Shown here: positions 58,319-64,000 of the stretch, one piece after another | Layout: each line of letters begins with the position of its first letter | How positions within the stretch are numbered: position 1 is the stretch's first letter | Assembly: GCA_965198825.1 (NCBI GenBank) | Contig: CBDAQB010000002.1 | Coordinates: 620,001 to 684,000 of the forward strand | Direction: 5' to 3' | DNA from: BOG-908 sp965198825 | Lineage (GTDB): Bacteria > Pseudomonadota > Alphaproteobacteria > Acetobacterales > Acetobacteraceae | Length of the DNA: 64,000 nucleotides | Notes under the pieces: generated by a model | Databases searched by the model: none | Told to the model about the DNA's origin: nothing | What the model saw: the letters and a program-made list of their open reading frames with translations, nothing else | Translations under genes and position numbers: made by a program

Positions 58319-60139
58319 ATGGAAAACAACTTAACGACGTCGCCTAATTTGCGGCTCGTTCTACTGGCTGCGACCGCATTATCGGCGGCCTGCGGCGCGC
58401 CGGGCGCCGCGCGGGCGGAAGACGCCGATAGGCTCGTTGCCATCGAGAGGCAGATACAAGCGCTGAAAGCGGAGTTGGCACACGTCAAGCACGAGGCGGC
58501 CGCACGCGACTCGGAGCTGGAGGCGGCGCGCAGGAGCGCGGCCGCTCCGGCCTACTCCCCTGCGCTCCCCGCTCCAGCGGCGGCGGCCATGCCGCAGATA
58601 CCGGCGGGTTATGCCCTTGTCCCTGCTTCGCCGGGCTCCATGCCGGGATCCGTCGTCCTGGCACGCGCCGAGCCGCCGGCGCCGCCGCTGCCGCAGGGGA
58701 CCTTCCGTGTCGGCAACGTGAACATCCAGTTGGGCGGGTTCCTGGCCGCGGAGTCGGTCTATCGCTCGCGCAACGAGGTGGCCGACATCGGCTCCAGCCT
58801 CAGCTCGGGTATTCCGGAGAAGAACAGCGCGCTCTATCACGAGTCGGAATTCCGCGAGAGCGCCAGGCAGTCGCGCTTCACCGCGAATGCGACTGCGAAC
58901 CCGGACGACGTCACCCGGCTGCGCGCCTATGTCTCGATCGATTTCAACGCTGCGGCGCCGACCTCGACCTCCACCGAGAGCAACAGCTTCGTGCCGCGCC
59001 TGCGTGAAGGCTATGCGAGCTACCTGCGCAGCGACCTGGGCTTCGAGGTGATGGCGGGCCAGACCTGGTCGCTTCTGACGCCGAATCGCATCGCTATGAG
59101 TCCGCTGAACGTGACCCCGCCGCAGACCATCGATCCGCAGTATGTGCCCGGCTTCTTCTGGGCGCGCCAGCCTGCGTTCCGCCTGGAGAAGAGCTTTAAG
59201 GGCGGTCAGTACTGGCTCGCCCTGGCGGCGGAGAACCCGCAGACCGTCTACACGAGCACCAGCATCCCGAGCGCGCTCGGCACCCTGAACGTGTCCAATC
59301 CGGGCATTGCGAATCTGGCGAACGGTTCGAACTCCGGGACGACGGTCGTCACCGGCGAGACGGCGGTGACGACGACAACCACCAAGAACGGCAAGACGAC
59401 GAGCACGACGGTGCTGACGCCGACCACGGCGAGCGTCGCCTCGCTCGGATCCTTCAGCGACGACATCGCGCCGGACCTGATCGTCAAGGCGTCTGCCGAC
59501 TACAAGTTCGCCCATTTCGAGGCGTTCGGCCTGGGACGGATCTTCCACGACCGGGTCAGCCAACTGGGAACCGGCCAGAGCAACACGATGTTCGGCGGCG
59601 GCGGCGGCGCGTCCGCCCTCATCCACGCGATACCCAACGTGCTCGACATCCAGTTGGACGGCATGGCGGGCCAGGGCATCGGGCGTTACGGCACGTCGCA
59701 GTTGCCGGACGCGACGATCGACGACAAGGGAGGTCCGAAGGCGTTGCCGGAATGGATGGCGATGGCGGGCATCATCGGCCATCCGATCCCGCAGATGGAT
59801 GTGTACGGCTATCTGGGGACCGAGCAGACGACCGCGCGCTACTTCACCGAGACGGTGAACGGCAAGACGACCGGCTACGGCTACGGCAATCCGCTTTACA
59901 ACAACACGGGGTGCCAGACCGAGCTGGATCCGGCGAGCACCTGCGTCGCGAACACCTCAGGGGTCGTGGGCGGCGCGGTCGGCGCCTGGTACCGCTTCCT
60001 GAAAGGCCCCTATGGCACGCTGCAGGCAGGTGTTCAGTACACCTACGTCCATCGGGACGTTTTCCAGGGCGTTGGTCCCACGCCACAGACGAACGACAAC
60101 ATGGTTTTCCTGAGCTTCAGGTATTTCCCGTTCCAGTAG
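58319..60139 (+). CDS. Outer membrane porin-like protein (DcaP-like)
   Basis: From ATG 58319 the 606-residue protein starts with a signal peptide (NLRLVLLAATALSAACGAPGAARA). A short coiled-coil follows (VAIERQIQALKAELAHVKHE), then a Pro/Ala linker and a long beta-barrel with alternating strands (FRVGNVNIQLGGFLAAESVY, GFEVMAGQTWSLLTPN) ending in FLSFRYFPFQ with the C-terminal aromatic of outer membrane proteins. The coiled-coil plus barrel plan is that of DcaP-type trimeric porins. A Thr/Ser/Lys-rich loop (TTTTTKNGKTTSTTV) is likely surface-exposed. It is convergent with the efflux operon. Confidence 0.85.
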   Translation: MENNLTTSPNLRLVLLAATALSAACGAPGAARAEDADRLVAIERQIQALKAELAHVKHEAAARDSELEAARRSAAAPAYSPALPAPAAAAMPQIPAGYALVPASPGSMPGSVVLARAEPPAPPLPQGTFRVGNVNIQLGGFLAAESVYRSRNEVADIGSSLSSGIPEKNSALYHESEFRESARQSRFTANATANPDDVTRLRAYVSIDFNAAAPTSTSTESNSFVPRLREGYASYLRSDLGFEVMAGQTWSLLTPNRIAMSPLNVTPPQTIDPQYVPGFFWARQPAFRLEKSFKGGQYWLALAAENPQTVYTSTSIPSALGTLNVSNPGIANLANGSNSGTTVVTGETAVTTTTTKNGKTTSTTVLTPTTASVASLGSFSDDIAPDLIVKASADYKFAHFEAFGLGRIFHDRVSQLGTGQSNTMFGGGGGASALIHAIPNVLDIQLDGMAGQGIGRYGTSQLPDATIDDKGGPKALPEWMAMAGIIGHPIPQMDVYGYLGTEQTTARYFTETVNGKTTGYGYGNPLYNNTGCQTELDPASTCVANTSGVVGGAVGAWYRFLKGPYGTLQAGVQYTYVHRDVFQGVGPTPQTNDNMVFLSFRYFPFQ

Positions 60140-60154
60140 CCGTCTCCGGCACGC

Positions 60155-61681
60155 TCAGCGTGCTGAAGTGACGTCGATCCTGCCTGCCGACTTCGTCGTC
60201 GGCAGATCGGAGCGGGTCCAGCCTCCCCCGAGCGCCCTGATCAGGGCCACTCCGGCCTGTATGCGCCGCGTGCGAAGGTCGACCATGGTCTGCTCGGCCT
60301 GGAGTTCGCTCGTCTGGGCGACCACCACCTCGAGATAGCTGCTGGCGCCGTCCTTGTAGAGGTTGGTGGTCATCTCGACGGTGCGCTGGGCCGCCGCGAC
60401 GGCCGCCTTCTCCTGCTCGAATTCCTGTCCAAGCAGCCGTATCTCCGCCAGCGCGTCTTCCACCTGCTGGAAGGCCGTCAGCACCGTTCCGCGGTACTCG
60501 CCTTCGGCCAGCCGATAGGCGGCGACCGCCGCGGCCTCCTCCGCATCGCGCAGCCCGCCTTCGAAGAGGGGAAGCGCCAGCCCCGGTCCGAGAGCCCAGA
60601 AATCGTTCGGCAGGCTGAAGATGTTGAAGCCGGTATCCTGCAAGCCGTAGAGCACGTTCAGCGATAGCGTCGGGTAGAACGCGGCACGCGCCACGCCGAT
60701 GACGGCGTTCGCCGCTGCCATCTGCCGCTCGGCCGAAGCCACGTCTGGACGCCGCTCCAGCAGGGTGGAGGGCAGCCCTGGCGATATCTCCGGCTGCTCG
60801 AGCGGCCAGGCGACAGGGGCGATATGCAGCTGCGACGGCAATTTGCCCACGAGCACGGCGACTTCGTGCTCCTGCAGGGCGCGCCTATCCTGGATGTCGG
60901 TCAGTCCCGCACGGGCCGCCTCGAGCTGCGTCTGCGCCCTGGTCACGTCGATGCCGGAGGAAATCTTGCCCGCGAAGCGGTTTTGAGTCAGCGCAAGCGC
61001 CTGCTCGTAGGCGTGCACCGCGTCGCGCAATACGTGCTCCTGCGAGTCGAAGCCGCGCAGCAGGGCGTAGGCGTCAGCCAGTTCGGCGTGCAGGCTCAGG
61101 CGAGTCGAGGCGAGATCCGCGGCACTCGCCTGCGCCGCCTCCCGACCGGCCTTGATGGAGTTGGCGACGCGGTCCCAGAGATCCACCTCGTAGGTGGCCT
61201 GCGCGCTGATGCCGTTGTCGAGATACTGGTTCGGCTGGTTCGCGCCGCGCAAGGGGCGGCGGTCCGATTGACGGTTGGTGGAGATGTGGCCGCCGACGGT
61301 GAGTGTCGGGAAAAGGCCAGCGTTCGCCTCCGCAGCCAGGGCGCGCGCGCGGTCGAAGGTGGCGAGCGAGGCTGCCAGCGTCGGGTTCGCGCCATCCACC
61401 TGGCTCTCCAGTACGTCGAGCACAGGGTCGCGGAAGAGGCTCCACCAGGCACCGCGCGGCAGGGTGTCGGCGGGCTTGGCTGGCCGGAAGGAAGCTGCGT
61501 CCTCGTAGGCCACCGGCACCGAGGTGACAGGCACGTGGTAATGCGGCGCCAAGTCGCATCCAGCAAGCAGCAGCGCGCCAGCGGCCGGACCCCAAGTTGC
61601 AAGGTGTGCCGAAAGCAAACATGCAAAACTTTTCTGCTTCTTTTCTTCGAAAAAGAAGCGCTTTCCACCGAAATCAACCAT
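60155..61681 (-). CDS. NodT-family RND efflux outer membrane lipoprotein
   Basis: The protein shows a lipobox (AGALLLAGC) and the TolC-like repeats of outer membrane factors (DLWDRVANSIKAGREAAQAS, LPSTLLERRPDVASAERQMAAANAVIGVARAAFYP). It forms the exit duct for the RND pump encoded upstream. The start is uncertain: ATG 61681 places a degenerate hairpin element inside the coding frame (KRFFFEEKKQKSFAC), while TTG 61618 starts the signal peptide directly and is more plausible biologically. It lies last in the operon, 3 bp after the adaptor. Confidence 0.9.
   Translation of the reverse strand: MVDFGGKRFFFEEKKQKSFACLLSAHLATWGPAAGALLLAGCDLAPHYHVPVTSVPVAYEDAASFRPAKPADTLPRGAWWSLFRDPVLDVLESQVDGANPTLAASLATFDRARALAAEANAGLFPTLTVGGHISTNRQSDRRPLRGANQPNQYLDNGISAQATYEVDLWDRVANSIKAGREAAQASAADLASTRLSLHAELADAYALLRGFDSQEHVLRDAVHAYEQALALTQNRFAGKISSGIDVTRAQTQLEAARAGLTDIQDRRALQEHEVAVLVGKLPSQLHIAPVAWPLEQPEISPGLPSTLLERRPDVASAERQMAAANAVIGVARAAFYPTLSLNVLYGLQDTGFNIFSLPNDFWALGPGLALPLFEGGLRDAEEAAAVAAYRLAEGEYRGTVLTAFQQVEDALAEIRLLGQEFEQEKAAVAAAQRTVEMTTNLYKDGASSYLEVVVAQTSELQAEQTMVDLRTRRIQAGVALIRALGGGWTRSDLPTTKSAGRIDVTSAR
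61624..61659. repeat. Hairpin element, copy 11, degenerate right half
   Basis: GCAAAACTTTTCTGC is followed by CTTCTTTTCTTCGAAAAAGAAG, a worn version of the right half of the element. It overlaps the 5' end of the NodT-family gene within an operon. Confidence 0.7.
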
Positions 61682-61684
61682 GAT

Positions 61685-62926
61685 TCAATCGGAAGTCTGA
61701 GCGCTGGCAGGAGGCGGTGGCGACCCATCGGCGATGGCCACGTCCTCGCCGTTCTCGATGGTGTCGAGCGGCGTGGTGACGACCTGATCCTGCGCCGTGA
61801 TCCCCGACGTGATTTCGATTTCCGAGCCGAGATTGCGGCCGATCACGACGTCCTTCATGGCTATCTTGCCGCCCGGGGTGACGGTGGCGAGTTGCGCGCC
61901 GTGGGCGCGGAAGACCAGGGCGCTCGCAGGGACACGCAGGACATGGGCGTCGGCGGGGAGGGCGAAATCCACCTCTGCGTAGGTGCCAGCCCAGAGCCTG
62001 CCGTCCGGGTTGGGCGCCATCAGTTCGACCAGCACGGTGCGGCTGTCCGCGGTGACGGAGCGTGAATTGGTGGCCAGCGTGGCCGGGAAGGCGACGCCGG
62101 GATATTGCGGCTCGGTGAGGGTGGCGTGCATGCCGGTCGTGAGCTGACTGGAATAGGCCTGCGGCACGCGTACATAGACGCGCATTTCGTGCATGTCCGC
62201 GACCTTGAACATCGGCACCGTGGCGTTCGAGCCGCCGCTGATCAGGGCGCCGACATCGGTGTTCCGAGCGGTGACCACGCCGTCGAAGGGTGCTGCCAAG
62301 CGCTTGAAGGATTCGAGCGCTTGCAGGCGGCTGACATGGGCCAGGGCGGCGGCGACGCGGGTTCGCTCTGCCGTCGCGTTGCCGGTCTTTTCGTCGGCCG
62401 ATTGCACGGATACCGAATTCGATTTGAGGAGGTCGTGCCAGCGCTTGGCGGTCAGGTCGGCCAGCGCCGAGTTCGCGCGCGCCGTTGCCAGTTCGGCCTG
62501 CGCCTGCGCGAGTTCCTCGTCGAGGTCTGGGGTTTCGATGGTGGCGAGCGTCTGCCCTGCGTGCACCCGTGCACCGATGTCCTGCGACCAGCTCTTCAGG
62601 TAGCCGCTGACGCGTGCGTAGATCGAGGCTTCGTAGAACGCCTGCACGTCGCCGGGCAGAACGAGTTTCTGGGTCGCGTCGCTGCGCTCCGGGTGGGCGA
62701 CTTCGACGGTGGGAACGGCCTGCTTGTCGGTCCAGGTGGCGATGTCCTGGTCGGCGCGCTCGCGTTCGGTGATGCCGTAGAAGGCGGCGAGGGCGGCGGC
62801 GATGAGTGCCACGATGCCGACGATTTTTAGGCCGCGCGGGGCCCGCACCGTTTGCGCGCGGGTCGTGGCCGCTTGCCGGTGCGCATGGCCGTCATGGGCG
62901 ATGTCACGAAATCCTTCGTCTGGCAT
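61685..62926 (-). CDS. RND efflux periplasmic adaptor (HlyD/AcrA family)
   Basis: The 413-residue protein has an N-terminal membrane anchor (GLKIVGIVALIAAALAAFYG), then the lipoyl halves and hairpin of membrane fusion proteins (VLPGDVQAFYEASIYARVSGYL, GARVHAGQTLATIETPDLDEEL, then LAAPFDGVVTARNTDVGALI). It links the RND permease to the outer membrane factor. It starts 6 bp after the permease stop. Confidence 0.92.
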   Translation of the reverse strand: MPDEGFRDIAHDGHAHRQAATTRAQTVRAPRGLKIVGIVALIAAALAAFYGITERERADQDIATWTDKQAVPTVEVAHPERSDATQKLVLPGDVQAFYEASIYARVSGYLKSWSQDIGARVHAGQTLATIETPDLDEELAQAQAELATARANSALADLTAKRWHDLLKSNSVSVQSADEKTGNATAERTRVAAALAHVSRLQALESFKRLAAPFDGVVTARNTDVGALISGGSNATVPMFKVADMHEMRVYVRVPQAYSSQLTTGMHATLTEPQYPGVAFPATLATNSRSVTADSRTVLVELMAPNPDGRLWAGTYAEVDFALPADAHVLRVPASALVFRAHGAQLATVTPGGKIAMKDVVIGRNLGSEIEITSGITAQDQVVTTPLDTIENGEDVAIADGSPPPPASAQTSD

Positions 62927-62932
62927 TGATCG

Positions 62933-64000
62933 TCACTCCGCGGGGACGGCGCCCGCAGGGACGCCGCTGGCGGCGTGCTCATTGCGGTGGGCGAGGCTGA
63001 AGATGGTCGGCACGACGAACAGGGTGGCGAGGGTCGCGAACAGCAGGCCGCCGATGACGGCGCGGCCGAGGGGGGCGTTCTGCTCGGCACTCAGCGCCGT
63101 TGGGCCCATGCCGATGATCATGGCGAGCGCGGTCATCAGAACCGGCCGGAAACGTGTGGCGCCGGATTCCATGGCGGCGGTGAAGGCATCGAGGCCGCTC
63201 GCCATCCGCTCGCGCGCGAAGCTGATGACCAGGATGCTGTTCGCGGTCGCGACGCCCATGCACATGATGGCGCCGGTCAGCGCTGGCACGGACAGCGTGG
63301 TGCCTGTGAGGAAGAGGATCCAGACGATGCCTGCGAGTGCGCCGGGAAGCGCCATGACGATTACGGCGGGATCCGTCCAGGATTGGAAGTTCACCACGAT
63401 CAGCAGGTAGATGAGCACGATGGCGAAGACGAGGCCGCCGATCAGCTGGCTGTAGGCGCTGGTCATGGTGGTGACCTGGCCGCGCAGCGTGACCTGGCTG
63501 CCGCGTGGAAGGGTCGAGCTGTTGTCGGCGATGATCCGGTCGATGTCGCCGGTGATGGCGCCGAGGTCGCGGCCCTGGTTGGTGGCGTAGATGTCGATGA
63601 CCGGGCGGACGTTGTAGTGCGAGACGACCGCGTCGCTGGTTCCGGTCTCGAGCTTCGAGAGGCCGCCCAGCAACTCGGTCTGGCCTGCCTTGCCGAGCGG
63701 CGTGTTCCTCAACTGGTTGAGGTTGTCGAGGTCGTACTGCGGGGCCTGCACGACGATCGGGTAGCTCACGCCGTTCTTCGGATTGAGCCAGAAGGTCGGC
63801 GCGGTCTGGATGCTTCCTGCGAGCGTGTCGAGCATGCTGGTCGCTGCATCCTGCTCCGTCACGCCCACGAGCGAGGCGAGCGAACGGTCGACGTTGACGC
63901 TCAGCGTGGGCTCGTTGAACGCCTGTTCGATGCGTGCGTCGGCGATGCCGGGAATGCGGCTCATCTTCTGCAGGAGCATGTCGGCGTAGACCCGGTTCGC
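62933..64000 (-). CDS. RND efflux permease, C-terminal part (gene runs off the window)
   Basis: The frame is open to the right edge, and 356 codons are visible, roughly the last third of a usual 1050-residue pump. Porter-domain sequence (PTFWLNPKNGVSYPIVVQAP) is followed by the membrane segments of the second half (GLVFAIVLIYLLIVVNFQSW, MCMGVATANSILVISFARE, FRPVLMTALAMIIGMGPTAL) that are shared by hydrophobe/amphiphile or MdtB-like RND pumps. The substrate is unknown. Confidence 0.92.
   Translation of the reverse strand, partial: ANRVYADMLLQKMSRIPGIADARIEQAFNEPTLSVNVDRSLASLVGVTEQDAATSMLDTLAGSIQTAPTFWLNPKNGVSYPIVVQAPQYDLDNLNQLRNTPLGKAGQTELLGGLSKLETGTSDAVVSHYNVRPVIDIYATNQGRDLGAITGDIDRIIADNSSTLPRGSQVTLRGQVTTMTSAYSQLIGGLVFAIVLIYLLIVVNFQSWTDPAVIVMALPGALAGIVWILFLTGTTLSVPALTGAIMCMGVATANSILVISFARERMASGLDAFTAAMESGATRFRPVLMTALAMIIGMGPTALSAEQNAPLGRAVIGGLLFATLATLFVVPTIFSLAHRNEHAASGVPAGAVPAE

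Noticed and set aside
58379..59782. 467-codon frame antisense to the porin-like gene
   Set aside because: Arg-rich shadow; the forward frame has a signal peptide, coiled coil and beta-barrel end.

Overview
The window looks like a chromosomal segment of an alphaproteobacterium of the family Acetobacteraceae. The reasons are high GC content, dense gene packing with ATGA/GTGA overlaps, gene neighbourhoods usual for Alphaproteobacteria (DUF721/DciA next to mutY; tsaE-nucleotidyltransferase-addB), and at least eleven full or half copies of a T/A-rich double-hairpin element at gene ends of the kind common in this family. No ribosomal RNA, CRISPR array or complete insertion sequence was seen. One tRNA is present, Gly with anticodon TCC.

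Layout. 1-4.1 kb: an operon of a multi-pass membrane protein (cut by the window edge), a DyP-type heme peroxidase and a cytochrome P450 with an unusual I-helix. 4.2-12.2 kb: housekeeping and accessory genes (lactate permease, glutathione transferase, a DciA-like protein divergent from mutY, the fluoride channel crcB, phenylalanine hydroxylase, a MarR regulator with an MFS pump, and a Phd/MazF-like toxin-antitoxin pair). 12.3-19.3 kb: LolA-like carrier and thioredoxin-reductase-fold ferredoxin reductase, then tsaE, a MurU-like nucleotidyltransferase, addB, and a coupled pair ending in an RNase H-fold protein. 19.4-22.2 kb: a polyamine locus (membrane protein, agmatinase, ornithine decarboxylase). 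The decarboxylase is preceded by a long leader with its own 27-codon ORF and competing hairpins over the ribosome binding site. 22.4-27.6 kb: OmpA lipoprotein, oxalate/formate-type antiporter, beta-carbonic anhydrase, and two tiny overlapping genes sharing an HTQGGGG motif below a winged-helix/TPR/rhodanese-like regulator. 27.7-32.5 kb: the kdpFABC potassium pump with an extra 27-residue ORF in front of kdpF and hairpin elements inserted inside the operon. 32.6-36.4 kb: tRNA-Gly, ribonucleotide reductase alpha, a DCC-family protein and a photolyase-like protein whose domains appear swapped.

36.9-41.7 kb holds three genes that look like phage or foreign-DNA defence: a DUF4365-like/TPR protein, an XRE-HNH protein and an EVE-HNH endonuclease of type IV restriction character. 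41.8-45.6 kb has secreted and hypothetical proteins, a hotdog thioesterase and a lone receiver protein.

46.7-56.6 kb is the most island-like part. It has no hairpin elements and consists mostly of unfamiliar genes: a kinase-ATPase/receiver hybrid, a double-XRE regulator beside a palindromic operator candidate, a chain of five small genes including a zinc-ribbon protein, and a 1445-residue P-loop NTPase ending in a PD-(D/E)XK nuclease domain. That protein is the best candidate here for an undescribed immune effector. The window closes with an AEC-family transporter, an outer membrane porin-like protein and an RND efflux operon (permease, adaptor, NodT-type outer membrane factor) that runs off the right edge.
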